From Ochromonas danica (Eukaryota > Sar > Chrysophyceae > Chromulinales > Chromulinaceae): a DNA stretch of 64,000 bases. The notes beneath the pieces are model-generated. The model had not been told where the DNA came from. It saw only the letters and a list, made by a program, of their open reading frames with translations, and did not search any database. The stretch lies in assembly GCA_015146655.1 (NCBI GenBank), contig VKHL01000026.1, positions 184,512 to 248,511 of the forward strand. The letters run 5' to 3'. Below, piece by piece: positions 34,751-47,116 of the stretch. How positions within the stretch are numbered: position 1 is the stretch's first letter; each line of letters starts with the position of its first letter. Made by a program: the position numbers and the translations under genes.

Positions 34751-36101
34751 ATGTTGGAATTACTTCTTCTTCTTCTTTGGACTGGATGTTGCTTGAATAG
34801 TTTCTATGCTGCATCTATTCAAAGTCCTTTCAAGCCTTTAAAAAGCTCACTACAAGTTGGAAAACTGCAAATGTCTCCAATAGGTGCTGGGTAAGTACTT
34901 TTTTTGACCTCGACAATGCTCCCACTGCAGCACTAACACATGACACTTGACCTGGTCTAGCACTTGGTCATGGGGGAATAAGTTTCTTTGGGGATATAAA
35001 ACAGAGGATGATATTGCCTTGCAAGACACCTTTGACTACTTGACATCTCATGGTGTCAATTGGTTTGACACAGCAGATTCTTATGGCACAGGCTCACTTA
35101 CTGCACGAAGTGAAGTACTACTAGGTCAATTTTCTCAACCTCCAAGAAAAGGTCAATCCTCTTCCTCGATTAGCTTTTGTACTAAATTAGCTCCTTTCCC
35201 TTGGCTATGGGGGCAGCAGGCCATGCAGAAGAAGATCTTGGCCTCACAGCAGAGACTTGGTCGACCCATCGACATGGTGCAATTCCATTGGCCACCTTTA
35301 CCCTGGCAAGAAGATCCCTTTATAACAGCATTAGTTAGAGGTGTTCGAGAGGGACATGCTCGACAACTTGGATTGTCTAATTTTGGACCAAAGTCTATCC
35401 GAAGAGTGTCAGCCAAGGTGGAGGCTTTGGGTGAAGTAGTCTATTCTAATCAAGTACAGTTTTCTTTACTTAGTAGACAGCCACTGATGAATGGATTAGC
35501 AGAGACTTGTGCATCAAAAGGCATTCGATTGATTGGCTATTCTCCTTTAGCATTGGGATTGCTCACAGATCGCTATTCTATGGACAGGTACATACAAGAA
35601 CACCTGCTAGTCTAATTACTCTTCGTATATCTCTTATTGGAAATGTCTCTTTGTGTTGAATGCAATAGATTGCCTAGTGGTCCTCGAGGAGTATTGTTTC
35701 GAGAGTATTTGCCTGTCTTACGACCTCTTCTGGATGAGTTGAGAAGTATTGCGAAACAAAGAAGGAAATCTGTTAGTCAGGTATGATCTGGAATAGTCTC
35801 AATGAGTTATAATGATTCATACTGACTGAGCTTTGGTATTGTGTTAAGGTGGTGCTCAACTGGACATTGGCCAAGGGTATCATGCCTTTGGTTGGTATGC
35901 GCTCTGTGGAACAGGTTAGGAGGCTCGTCTTAGGTTACATGTTTGAAACTTGAATGAAAGCATACACTCTTGTCTTTATAGGCCAAAGAGAACCTTGGCG
36001 CTCTGGGTTGGTCTCTGACGGAGGCAGAGGTTGAGGCTATCGACAGCGTGGCTGTCAAGCTACCCAAGAGTCTCGTACAGAACTTCAATCAAAGTGATTG
36101 A
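34751..36101 (+). CDS. Aldo/keto reductase, plastid At1g06690 type
   Basis: Five exons (34751-34890, 34961-35587, 35669-35780, 35849-35914, 35982-36101) give 354 residues. The leader MLELLLLLLWTGCCLNS followed by FYAAS suggests signal peptide plus plastid transit peptide. The core has the AKR Asp-Tyr pair in FDTADSYG, TKLAPFPWLWG, VQFHWP (catalytic His), GLSNFGPKS, SNQVQFSLL, IGYSPLALG and PSGPRG, matching the chloroplast oxidoreductase At1g06690 along its length. That family is found with plastoglobules; its substrate is unclear. All splice junctions keep frame. Confidence 0.87.
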
Positions 36102-36227
36102 TTAACCTGTATACTACCCTTTACAACAAGACCGACTGAAGAAGAAGAAGAAGATTCCCTTAATTACATAGGAATAGAACAGTATGGTGTGGCATGGTAT
36201 GGTCAGAGTCTGTCTCTGACTCCTCAT

Positions 36228-36256
36228 AATAACAATAACAATAACAATAACAATAA
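36228..36256. repeat. AACAAT hexanucleotide repeat
   Basis: About five units of AACAAT between the convergent AKR and Sec15 stop codons, in likely 3' UTR sequence. Confidence 0.85.
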
Positions 36257-36297
36257 TGACATTTGTGACAGTCTCGTCCAATAGGCAAAGCTCTGCT

Positions 36298-39200
36298 TTA
36301 TTCCTCCTTTTGAGCTTGTGCACGCAATTTCTTTGCCCAAGTTCGTGTCATATTCTTCTCTAATCGTGGGAGATTACTTGACAGAGCAACAACAGGGGAT
36401 GGAGAGATCTGTTACAAAGTACAGTATCACAAGCAGTCAACCAACAAGATGATCAGTAACAAGAAAACACAACAACTAGTCTTTACCTTATCAACAATTG
36501 TAGCTAACTTCAATGAACTTGTCAGTGGAAAGAGTTGTTTTCTCATAGTAATATTATCAATGACAGTTGGTAATTCTGGATGAAGAAATAATCGAATAGT
36601 TTGAGAAAGTTCTTCAAAACATGATCTTAAATGTGTTGTACCACATGAATCAGCAAATTGTATTAATCTTTTGACATCAGCATCAAGTGCTATAAAGCCA
36701 AAGATATTAATTCGTAATACTTTATCTAATAGATAACTTAGAATTCCTACTGACACTTTAGAACATGAAATAAAATGTATTGATTCACGTATTGTTTGTG
36801 GTAAATGTGTTAACCACATAAAAGTGATAGATAAGAATTCAACCATACTTTCAATACATTCATGAACATATTGGCTATTCATAGCATTAAGATTAACACC
36901 TTGATGTATATTCATCATAAGTGTTGCTGGTTCATAATCAATGAATACTAATGATTCTAATAAACCATCAATCTTATTTGATAATAATTCAAAAATAAGA
37001 TCTTGTGCTTGTGATATTAGACTACGTAGATTGATTATAATAGAATCATAAATCTGTCCTAACTTAACAGCACCACCTGTTGTTGTAGTTGTCGATGTTG
37101 CATTTTGTTGTGTAGTATTGCCTTTTGCAGATGATACATTATTCATAGGAGATAGTGGAACAACAACACCACCTCCATTAGTATTGTTAGTGTTTCCTTG
37201 GAATGCTTGAATACCAAAACAATGTTGTAAAGCACTTTCTAAAATCTTCCATAAATATTCACAAGATAATGCTAAAGTAACTGCATCAATTGAAATTTGA
37301 CATGCTTTAGATAAAGCAGTTTCTAGACCATCTTTCTTTAATTCCTTTTGTAATAGATCAGTTAATGTTTTATAATATGCTGCCATAGCTTGTGCTGCTA
37401 GATGAACAAAGTTAGTATGAGAAAGAATCATAACTAATCGTTCACTTGCTTGTCTTCTTCCTTCTGATATAGTTAAGAGAGATGAAGAAGAATCATATCC
37501 AGCAGCTAAGAAAGCAGAGGAAGATGATGATGAAGATGATGATGATGCTGTTAGTGTAGTAGATTTTGTTCGATTATTCGCTGCAGCTGCTGCTACTGTA
37601 ATAGCAGGATTGATATTATGTAATAGTACTAGAAGAGAATCAGGTGGCTTAATAAAGAGATAGAGTAACGTACGAATTAATGCAGCATGTAATTCTTGAC
37701 AAACTAAAGGAACAAATTCAGAAAAGGGATATGTTTGTGCTAAGAACATCCCAGTACCACCACCACCACCTCCTCCTCCTGCACCACCTCCATTAGACAT
37801 TGTAGGGGGAGTAGCAAAAGAAGTGATAGTAGTAGTAGCAGATGATTTGGTTGGAGTAGAAGGTCCTGTACCACCACCACCACCACTACTACCACTACTA
37901 CCAGTGTTCCCCATTGAATTAGATGTGACAGCACTTGGAGCATGAAGACCAATTTCTTCTTCTAAAGCATCTAAGTTAGCATCTAAATGTTGCATTAGGA
38001 TTCGTTGTTGTTGTCCTTTGCGTTCAATACTCTCATTACTACCAACACCATTATTAGTACTACCAGTACTACCACTTTTCATCTCCATACCAGTAGCACT
38101 ACGACTACTACTACTACCTTCACTGAAACTTGTCATACTACTACCTCGTCTACCCATCTGTTGACTCCCTCCTCCTCCACCTCCACCTCCACCACCTCCA
38201 ATACCACTTGTTGACATAGTAGCATTATTACCATTACCACCATTAGATTGATTAAGAAAAACCTCATGATCAATCTCAATACGATCTAACTGATAAGGTT
38301 TAATCTGTTTACTATAAATCTCTTGTGATGAAACAAAAAATGGTTGATAAGCACATTTCTCTAATGCTAGTATAGCTTGTCTTGTTAGAAATTGTATTTG
38401 TAATCCTTCAAATATTTCAAATAAATCAATTATCATTTGAACTAATAGAGAACAATCTAAAGCATAAAGATCATCACTAGCAGTATGTAATAATAAAATC
38501 ATTTCTTCTTTAACTTGTATTAACTCATCTGGTGAAGTTAAAGTAATACCAAGATTATCTAATACATGTTGTAAACTAGTTAATGCTTGTTTCCAATACT
38601 CTTTCAGACTATCTTCAACTTCTCCACCATTACCATTACTACCACTACCAATACTATAACCAACAACTGTCTGATTTAATACTCGATAGAAGATACATTC
38701 TAATGTAAAGAATCCAACAATTTGATCAAGAAAACGTGGAATACAACCCATTAATCCATTAGGATTAGAACTACGATTGATTTCAACTTCAAATTGCTTC
38801 AAGATTTGCTTGAAATGATGATCTCGAAGGTCATTATAATGCTCTAAGAAAGTCGCACCTTGTCCTAACACAGCATAGAGATGGTAAGCTTTATGTAAAG
38901 CTGGTAGTTCACTTAATCGTTGATCTAATAGCTCAGCACCTTCTTTAATAACTCCTATAGTACCTTTGAAATGTGTTGACAGAAAGACATCAAATTGTAA
39001 TGGTTTACAATATTGATTATCAAGATAGAAAGCAGCAGGATTAGAGAGTAAGTATTTGAGAGAGATTGTTACTTGAGCAGGTAGAAGAGAGAAGTCATTA
39101 CCTCCTCCTCCTCCACCTCCTACTGCTGCTCCTGCCATCATAATACCTGGAAGAGTCTTGACAGGTGTCAATACAGTTGGTCTGCGTGTGTTTCCAAAGT

Positions 39201-40117
39201 TACTACTAGCCGTTGTAACACTACCACTACCACTACCATTACGAAGGTTAGCTTCCAAATTAGCAGATAATCTAGCCTGTCTTAAGAGAACAGTATTCCC
39301 AAGCAAACCAGTACTTTGTCTTAATTGAGTGATAAAGAGATCAGCTTCAGATCGTACCCCATAGAGTAACTTATTCACTGTCATAGGTAACCAGACTTCT
39401 AATGTCTTTACTAAAGGTTGTAAATCAGGATTAGTTAAATGAGATTTTATATTCTCTACTGTTCTCATAGCAGCATAATAGTCATCCTCTTCAATCTCTT
39501 TCTTAGCTTGTACCATTAGCATAGCTACATCTTTACATAACATAGTAGCTTCTAGTGCTTTACGTGTATGTTCTCGTTCATGTTGAATTCGACTTAAACT
39601 CTCTAAGACTTGAACTAGATCACCTCCTTTTGAAGTGAATTTCTCATGGACATTAACAACACTAGCTTTTAATGTTTTGATATTATTTTCCATATTTAAC
39701 ATTTCATTAACAGAGTTAAGGAAGTCACCATAATGTCTTGAACAGATTCGATCAATTTCAGCATCTTTCTTCTTCTTGGCTTCATTAAGAATAGTAGGGA
39801 AAGAGTCCAACCAACCACGCTAAGAGATTTAAATAAAAAACAAAAAATAGACGATTAGGAAAATTTCACGTCATCATAGGACAACAACATAGAAGTGAGT
39901 TAGTGAATGAGTGAGTACTGTACAAATATGTGTATGCAAATATATGTCTATATGTGTAGGAGAGAAAGAGAGAGGGGGGGAGGGAGTAGGATTGGCTTAC
40001 TTCAATGACTGTGCGAAGTTGTGGAGCAATTCGATCTTCTTCACCTTTGGCAATCTCTGTCACCAGAAGCTCCATTGCTTCTTTCTTTCGTCGTTGATCA
40101 CCTACTGCTGCTGCCAT
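36298..40117 (-). CDS. SEC15: Exocyst complex subunit Sec15 (EXOC6)
   Basis: Three exons, 40117-40001, 39819-36487 and 36408-36298, join in frame to 1186 residues. The first splice creates VIE-RGWLDSFPTIL, close to the RGWLD-type start of other Sec15 proteins; the N-terminal coiled coil (MLNMENNIKTLKASV) and the C-terminal CorEx-like helical domain (FDLFEIFEGLQ, FISCSKVSVGILSYLL) are clear. Sec15 tethers secretory vesicles at the plasma membrane and binds Rab GTPases. Unusual: several Gly/Ser/Thr/Asn-rich inserts, the longest about residues 530-690, make it longer than the ~800-residue norm. The small last exon encodes ISPSPVVALSSNLP and ends QAQKEE-stop. Confidence 0.88.
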
Positions 40118-40424
40118 TCTTTTCTTAACCTACTTCACTACTTATTTCCAATATAAACGACAAGAAAGGTTGTCTAATGCCGGTGAGATCAATGCCAACA
40201 AGTCAATCAATCAATCCTCTGCAGTGGGGAAGAGCAGAACCAGCAGGGCAGACTGAGAGAGTGTTTTTTACGTGTTTTTATCACAAAACCTCGTTTGTCA
40301 ATTATTGCAACCACAACAACCATGTTTAACTTAAAGAGATTGCCACTGTTGATCAATGTCCATCAAGTTTGAAGAAAGATGGGAAAGGTCACCATGGGAT
40401 GGAGACGGGACAGCATGGAACGGA
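40118..40424. other. Intergenic region upstream of Sec15
   Basis: 307 bp between the Sec15 start and the D-lactate dehydrogenase fragment. No gene or repeat recognised; presumed Sec15 promoter. Confidence 0.4.
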
Positions 40425-40803
40425 CTTGAGATTTTGTTCAAGGATCAGATATAATCATAAAGAAAATTTTCCCATTCACAGTACCAATATAATAATTACT
40501 GAGAAAACACTTGCTCATCGTGCACCATGTGCTACTTTCTAACCTTGGACCAAGCTTGGCAGTAGCATCTCCTTGGCAATTCCTGCCTTGCGACTCCTTT
40601 GCCATGCCAAATTCTTGCTCATGCTGGTAAGATGCCTATAAATGTGAATTCATTTACAGTACAGTGAATACAAACTAACTATCTTGTGTTTGTTATTGGC
40701 AGGTGATGGTAACTTCCATGTGCTCATCTTCTTCAAGTCGGGTAATCCAAATGAAGTGAAGATTGCTCGCCAATTAGCTGATCAGATGGCAACTCGTGCC
40801 ATC
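40425..40803 (+). pseudogene. Internally deleted copy of D-lactate dehydrogenase
   Basis: This stretch matches the intact gene at 41580-43208 in the same orientation. It retains part of the leader (GATATAATCATAAAGAA), the ACCAAGCTTGGCAGTAGC segment, then jumps at about 40590 to the sequence found at 43009 in the parent. It keeps the parental intron and the first part of exon 2 (GDGNFHVLIFFKSG), ending at CGTGCCAT. About 1.27 kb of parent coding sequence is missing and the parental ATG is changed to ATT-like sequence. Retention of the intron shows DNA-level duplication, not retrocopying. A 5-bp duplication (ACAGTACAGT) sits inside the intron copy. It is non-coding for a working enzyme. Confidence 0.88.
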
Positions 40804-41579
40804 ATGTTGATAAGTGAACCAGTAGTTCTAAAGGGTTGTGTTGGTTTATTACGAATGTATGTAGTATGTATTGTGTATGATTGAGATACGCTGGAGGCTC
40901 TGCTAACGTCAGATTTAAACGGTCAAGATAATAATATTCTCGAGATCAAATGTTCCTGCTGCAAATTTATGTGTATAAATAAAATACAATTTATGAACAG
41001 ATTTAATATATGACAATTATAGAATGGAATGTATGGCAATTACAGTTAGAACTACTATCAACTCCAATTGTGATTATGAAGTTACAGAAAGTTTTAACTT
41101 TACTTAGGCTTTCGGTTGCAAGAAGATAGCGGAGATGCAAGATGTTTGTCTGAGCTTTGAGCAGGAGTACATTTGCTTCCTTACAACTTCCCAAACAAAG
41201 CCATCTATTCTCTTGACAAGCGGAATAGACTCGAACAACTCTCAGAATGGGATAGTTGTTGCCATCATGACGTTAGCACCAGGGGATTGCTGTAAGTTGC
41301 ACCACACAGTAGTGACAGTGGAATCTGAACGGTCACTGCAATTTCATCTTTTGCGAGGGAGCCCGGATTAGGGGCGCTTTCCTGCGAGCTGTCAGCCTTG
41401 AGCTGCAGTGAGCTGCCTTGAGCTTCTGTGAGCTCTGAGCTGGCAGGGGTCAGAGGCGGAGGCTGCTTGAACATCATCGTTGCCTCTGTCGTCAACGTGG
41501 AAACAAGAACAGAACCTTAGCATTCTTCCATTTGCCATTCCATTCTGTCGTTTCCCATCTTCCTTCAACCTAGACAGAC
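40804..41579. other. Intergenic region between pseudogene and intact D-LDH
   Basis: 776 bp without a convincing gene. Includes a local GAGCT/CTTGAGC-rich stretch at about 41390-41450 (repeated GAGCTG words). Short frames do not resemble any family I know. Confidence 0.4.
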
Positions 41580-41638
41580 TTGAGATCTTGTTCAAGTATC
41601 AGACAGGACCATCACAATCAGATATAATCATAAAGAAG

Positions 41639-43479
41639 ATGTTTCGCATTCAGAGTGCCAAGAGAATTGCTCAGAAAGTTGTTCAACATCGTGCAACTTT
41701 CTCTAACCTGGGACCAAGCTTGGCAGTAGCTTCTGCCTCGTCATGGAAAGCAGAAGGAAAAGAAGGATGGAGAGGTAACATGTTCTTCGGTGGGGTCGCC
41801 CTCTTGACTGCTGCTGCCTCTTGTTTCTATGCTGAGTGTGAAGTAGAAGAGAAAGAACATCATAAGCATGTCTACAACATCCCTGCTTTCTTGAAAGAAT
41901 TACGTTCTGTTGTGAGAGAAGATCAACTTGAGCTTGATCTTGGTGAGAGAAGATCCAGAGGCAAGCCCTGGAGCAGCTACCACACCATCGAGGAGTTCCC
42001 ACACGTTATCGTCTTACCGGAGACTACTGAAGAGGTCAGTAAGGTTGTCAAGTTGTGCAATAAATTTCGTATTCCTATTGTTCCTTTTGGTGGAGGAACA
42101 AGTTTGGAAGGACAAATCCTCGCCTTGAAAGGTGGTATTAGTTTGGATTTCAACAACATGAAGCGTGTGGTATCGCTGAATGAGAATGATTTAGATGTAA
42201 CTGTGCAAGCTGGTTTGGGGTACATTGAACTTAATGACTATCTTCGTCCTAAGGGTCTATGGTTCCCCTTAGATCCTGGACCTGGGGCAAGCATTGGAGG
42301 AATGTGTGCTTGTCGTTGTAGTGGAAGTACTGCTGTTCGATATGGCTCGATGAGAGAGAACGTACTCTCTCTCACCGCCGTCCTTGCTAACGGAGATATT
42401 GTCACGACTGGAACCCGTGCAAGGAAGTCTTCTGCTGGCTATGATATCACTCGCCTGTTCATTGGTTCGGAAGGCACTCTGGCGATTGTGACAGAGGCGA
42501 CATTGAAGATCCACGGCATTCCTAAGATCTCAAGAGCGATCCGTATTACTTATCCTCAGCCTGATGGCATTCATAGGGCTGCTTCGACTGCTCGAGATAC
42601 GCTCAATTGTGGTGTCACCGTAGGACGATGTGAACTTTTGGACAAGGCGATGGTCCAAGTGTTGAACATTGCCAATCAAAGTCAGCAAGTTGTTCAAAAG
42701 GCTGGTGGTGTATCTATCGCCTTACCTTGGAAAGAAGCCACTACTGTTCTCTATGAAATCACTGGTCTATCTGAAGCTAATGTTGCCGAACAGGCACAGG
42801 TAGTGTTAGACATTGCCAAGAAGCATGGCGGTCAAGATTTCACTTTCTTCTCTGATGTTGATGACTGTCGTGAGCTTTGGCGTATTCGTAAAGAGTGCAT
42901 TTGGTCTTCCATGAGTGTCTTTGATGATCGAGATTTGATGATCACGGATGTTTGCGTGCCTTTGTCCCATCTCCCAACTTTGATTACTGAGACTCGGAAA
43001 GCGATTGATGCGACTCCTTTGCCATGCCAAATTCTTGCTCATGCTGGTAAGATGCCTATAAATGTGAATTCATTTACAGTGAATACAAACTAACTATCTT
43101 GTGTTTATTATTGACAGGTGATGGTAACTTCCATGTGCTCATCTTCTTCAAGTCGGGTGATCCAAATGAAGTGAAGATTGCTCGCCAATTAGCTGATCAG
43201 ATGGCAACTCGTGCCATAGAGATGGGTGGTACATGCACTGGAGAACATGGTATCGGTACAGGAAAGAAACATCTCCTGAAGAAAGAATTCAGTGAGAATA
43301 CTATCCAGTTGATGCAGAAGATCAAGACGACTTTAGATCCTCACAACTTGCTCAATCCTGGTAAAGTGCTTGACTGGCCTGATAATGCTGGTGCTACCTC
43401 TTCCCCATCCACTACTGCCTGTAAGCATGCAGAGAAGGATGCTGCAAAGGGATGCGAATGCTCAAGAGGAAATCATTAA
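41639..43479 (+). CDS. D-lactate dehydrogenase (cytochrome), mitochondrial
   Basis: Two exons, 41639-43046 and 43118-43479, joined inside the AHAGDGNFH signature, give 589 residues. A basic presequence (MFRIQSAKRIAQKVVQHRA) plus one hydrophobic helix (FFGGVALLTAAASCFYAE) resembles yeast Dld1, which is anchored in the inner mitochondrial membrane. The FAD-binding domain shows PFGGGTSLEGQ, DPGPGASIGGM and the VRYGSMRENVL stretch; the C-terminal FAD-oxidase domain has HAGDGNFH and EHGIGTGKK. It oxidises D-lactate to pyruvate and passes electrons to cytochrome c. A truncated duplicate lies about 1 kb upstream. Confidence 0.93.
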
Positions 43480-43949
43480 AGAAGTCTGTTTGCGGTAATG
43501 AAGACCAGTTTCATGTTGTCATTTCAACTGTGGATTGTTTTGTGTTTGGTTTGAAGCATGTTTTTTACGCGCAATGTTTAATACTACTAGTATCATCTTC
43601 TCCTTCAGGTCGCTATACCATAACTCTTTTAAACAGTAGAAGGGGTTCTAAGCTTAACAAAATGATACCCAAAAGAGAAGAAAAGTACGGCAATTTATGT
43701 TAGCAACTATATGATCTAGATATCATGATGAGCTGCACAAGCATGGATTCAACAATGCAACTTTCTCACCCAATCATTAGAGATGGGGATCACTCCATAC
43801 TATGAAGGGAGTGCAGAGAGAAGCTAATGCCATCTTTCAAATCAAGGCTAAGAGCAAGCAAACAGCACAATGGGCGGCAAGCGTAGCTGAAGAGAGTGAG
43901 AGAGGATAACTACAATAAAAGCATCATGAACACAAAATTTTAACTCTAT
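43480..43949. other. Convergent intergenic region
   Basis: 470 bp between the D-LDH and TauE/SafE stop codons. No feature recognised. Confidence 0.4.
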
Positions 43950-45576
43950 CTAACGACCACACAGGGTGGCTTTCTGACTGTCAGGATTGGTAGCAGCATC
44001 AACCAAACTGAAGACACTTTGCACAGCCATGAGGATTGTTGATAAAGCCACCACAGCACCAATCGACAGAGAGACAAGGGAAACACGCTTGTATTTCACT
44101 ACAAGATAGCTGACTCCAAATTGTCCCACAACTGTGGCAGCCAAACCCAAGATGAAGAAAAACCATGCATAATCCCATGTCAGTGTGCCGAATGCGATAA
44201 ACATTGTAGTGGCAGCAACAGAGGTGAACATAATCATGACAGCACATGTTGCTGAGGCCACCAATGGATGAACTCCCATCTGTAACATTAATGGCCCTTT
44301 CACAATACCTCCACCAATACCAAAGAGACCAGCAGCAAATCCAGCAAAAAAACATATACAAGGATAGAGAATAGTATTTTTATGATTCCATTCAACATCT
44401 CCTTCTTGATAGCGATAACGCAATCTCTTCTTTAATTGCCATTTCTTAATCAGGACATCACGCATCCAAAAGGATACAGCTAATACCCAAATAAAGACCA
44501 AGGCTGTCAAAATCCAATAACCTTGAGATCCACATTGAATTCCTAATGGACTAGGAAATGCTCCACCTCCTTTTAACAAATTCAATATAATGACCACACC
44601 TACCAAGACAGACACTGAGAAGACCTTGTCAATTGGGGTATTACGCTCAGAGTCAACCAATGCTTCCAACTCTGTATTGACCTCTCCCACTCTCATCAAG
44701 GGTATGCCTTCAACATGACCTTCTTCTCTTGCTTCATTTACTTCATTTAACAGAGGAGCAGCTTCACCAGCTTTCTCACGTTCTTCTTCTAGATCCAATG
44801 CTTCACGAATGAAATTTTTGTCTTTCTCTTTCTCTTTAGCATGTTCTTTTGACTCTTTCTGAAATTGTTCAATTCCCTTTTCTAAAGTCTTCCAAGTAGT
44901 GAAAGCTAATAACAAGACTAAAGAGACGGTTAACATCCAATCAGGAAGAACTTTGCTTAAGAAAGCTCCCACAATCTGATGAAGACAGACAGTATGAGTG
45001 ATAGTGTATTACATAGCATAGTGCATGTATAGAGGGACTTACCGCTCCAGCCATAGTGAGTGGTTCCATAACAAGAATGAGATCCCAATCAACTAAAGGA
45101 CGATCAGCACTTGGATGTCGTTTAGTAAGATTAAGAATCATATTAGTAATAGAAGAGCCCAGGATACAAAAGTTACTTAAAGGAATAGCATAACGAGCTT
45201 GGAAACCAAAGACAAGGATAAAGAGAGGGACTAGAATACCTCCTCCACCAATACCACCTGAAGCAGCAATCATTAACCCCAAGACTGTAAAGATTGTACC
45301 CCAGACATCATTACTATCCAAAGGAAGCAAATCTTTATGAAAAGATCCTTCAGTTAGCATGCGTTGAATGGTGTTACCCCATGGAATAGTGATGGTGGTG
45401 GTGGTGGTGGAGGAGGAGGAGGAGGAGAAGGTAGTGACCGCGATGGTCACTCCCACGATGACCAGCAGACTAACCAGCAGACTGCTCCATTCATTCTTTG
45501 TTCCTATTTGAACAAATAAATCTAATTTATTCTTATTTATTTTCCGTTGACATCGATCAGAATCCATCATCATCAT
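43950..45576 (-). CDS. TauE/SafE-family anion permease
   Basis: Exons 45576-45043 and 44975-43950, joined as AGA-IVGAFL, give 519 residues. Each half carries the family glycine motif: GGIGGGGILVPL in the first and GLFGIGGGIVKGPL in the second, with about nine to ten membrane helices overall. A charged cytoplasmic loop (KESKEHAKEKEKDKN to about residue 300) separates them. TauE/SafE proteins export sulfite, sulfoacetate or other organic anions; plant members are of similar size. The start uses the first of four tandem ATGs (45576-45565). The membrane in which it sits is not evident. Divergent from UroD, 295 bp apart. Confidence 0.88.
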
Positions 45577-45871
45577 CCTTCTTCTTCTTCTAATGATGAT
45601 CTATCTCTAAGACGGATCAATATCTGTTTAAATTTCAGAGCAAATTCTAGCAGAGTTAGGAGATATCGAAAATCCACTCACTGCTCCTGTCGATCATCAT
45701 CCCCCCCACACACAGAGAAGCTGCTGGCAATGATGCCGTTGCGTGGGAAAGAACTCTCTTAGAAAACGCGTTCTTATTCTTCAGATTCCTAGATTACCTA
45801 GAATCTGGCCTGTCTCAGTGACGACGCCAAGCAGCAATCACCCGTGAGGTTTTGGATGATATTGAAGAGAT

Positions 45872-47116
45872 ATGATCTTGCCTTTCTTTCCATTGATTAT
45901 TTTCATCCTTGCATCTACTTGCCATGGATGGAAAAGTGTTACAATAAGGTCATCTCGTCGATTTAGTACTGCTACCACTACCACCCTGCAAATGAATTCT
46001 GTTCTTACCAATGACCTTATGATTCGTGCAGCACGAGGTGAAGTAGTAGAGAGAACACCTGTCTGGGTCTTCCGACAAGCTGGTCGTCATCTTCCAGAAT
46101 ATAATGACTATAAAACTCAACGTGGAAAGAATTTTCTCGAACTATTACAAGATCCTATTGATGTAGCGGAATGTACCTTACAGCCCATCCGTCGTTATGA
46201 CCTTGATGCTGCTATCCTCTTCTCTGATATCCTAGTCGTCTTACAAGCATTAGGAATTGAAGTCACTATGCCTGGTGGATTAGGTATTACTGTACCTCAT
46301 CCTCTAGTCTCTGCTGATGAAGTCTATTCTCGTCTACCACAAGGTAGTATTAATATACAAGATAAACTAGCACATGTCATCGAAGCTGTTAAGTTGATCA
46401 AGAAAGAGTTGAAGAATAAAGTACCATTAATTGGCTTCTCTGCTGCACCCTGGACATTGATGTACTATCTTGTAGGAGGTAGTAGTAAGAAGAATCAACA
46501 AGTTGCAACCCACTGGCTAGAGAATCATCCCGTTGAGAGTACCTATGTCTTAGATAAGCTCACTGATGTCATTATTGACTATCTGAGTGCTCAAGTTGAG
46601 GCAGGAGCGGATATGTTGCAAGTGTTCGAGGCTATGGGAGACTACATCTCTGAGCAAGACTTCTACACTTGGGCTCTTCCTCGTCTAGAACGTATTCGAG
46701 TAGTACTGAAAGAACGATATCCTCATATTCCTGTACTTGTTTTCCCTCGTGGTGCTTGCTATTCCATTGCTTCTTTGCAAGCAGCAGGGTATGATGTAGT
46801 GACCATTGATACCAAGACTTCTCGTCAAGCAGCCAGGAAGCAGTTAGCTCATGCAGCTGATGAGAAAGGTCTTTCAAGACCTGCCACTATTCAAGGTAAC
46901 CTTGATGTGAACTGGTTAATTGGTGGGAAAGCGGAGAACACCCCAGAGAGAGTGGAGAAGGAGGTGGAGAAGCTGTTGCACGAATTAGGTCCTCAGCGAC
47001 TGATCGCCAATCTGGGCGAAGGATTGACTGGCAAAGAAGATCCTGTCCTCGTGGCCAAGTTCATCGACGCAGTCCACGAGAAATCTGCAGCAATGATTAT
47101 GGCTGAAGTTCAGTAA
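45872..47116 (+). CDS. hemE: Uroporphyrinogen decarboxylase, plastid-targeted
   Basis: Single exon, 414 residues. The leader MILPFFPLIIFILASTCHG followed by W and a basic Ser/Thr stretch is a bipartite plastid signal. The catalytic body starts with WVFRQAGRHLPEY (substrate-binding Arg pair) and has the essential Asp in YDLDAAILFSDIL and GFSAAPWTLMYY. It decarboxylates uroporphyrinogen III to coproporphyrinogen III in heme and chlorophyll synthesis. Two usual positions differ: the QLFES(H/W)AG site reads QVFEAMGDY, and NLGHG reads NLGEG. Whether these are normal for this subgroup should be checked by alignment. Confidence 0.92.
   Translation: MILPFFPLIIFILASTCHGWKSVTIRSSRRFSTATTTTLQMNSVLTNDLMIRAARGEVVERTPVWVFRQAGRHLPEYNDYKTQRGKNFLELLQDPIDVAECTLQPIRRYDLDAAILFSDILVVLQALGIEVTMPGGLGITVPHPLVSADEVYSRLPQGSINIQDKLAHVIEAVKLIKKELKNKVPLIGFSAAPWTLMYYLVGGSSKKNQQVATHWLENHPVESTYVLDKLTDVIIDYLSAQVEAGADMLQVFEAMGDYISEQDFYTWALPRLERIRVVLKERYPHIPVLVFPRGACYSIASLQAAGYDVVTIDTKTSRQAARKQLAHAADEKGLSRPATIQGNLDVNWLIGGKAENTPERVEKEVEKLLHELGPQRLIANLGEGLTGKEDPVLVAKFIDAVHEKSAAMIMAEVQ

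Noticed and set aside
38005-38214. Plus-strand Thr/Ser-rich frame
   Set aside because: It is the antisense of triplet repeats in Sec15 and has no independent coding features.
40684-40884. Separate small FAD-oxidase-like gene
   Set aside because: It is the exon-2 part of the deleted D-LDH copy and has no start context or catalytic domain.
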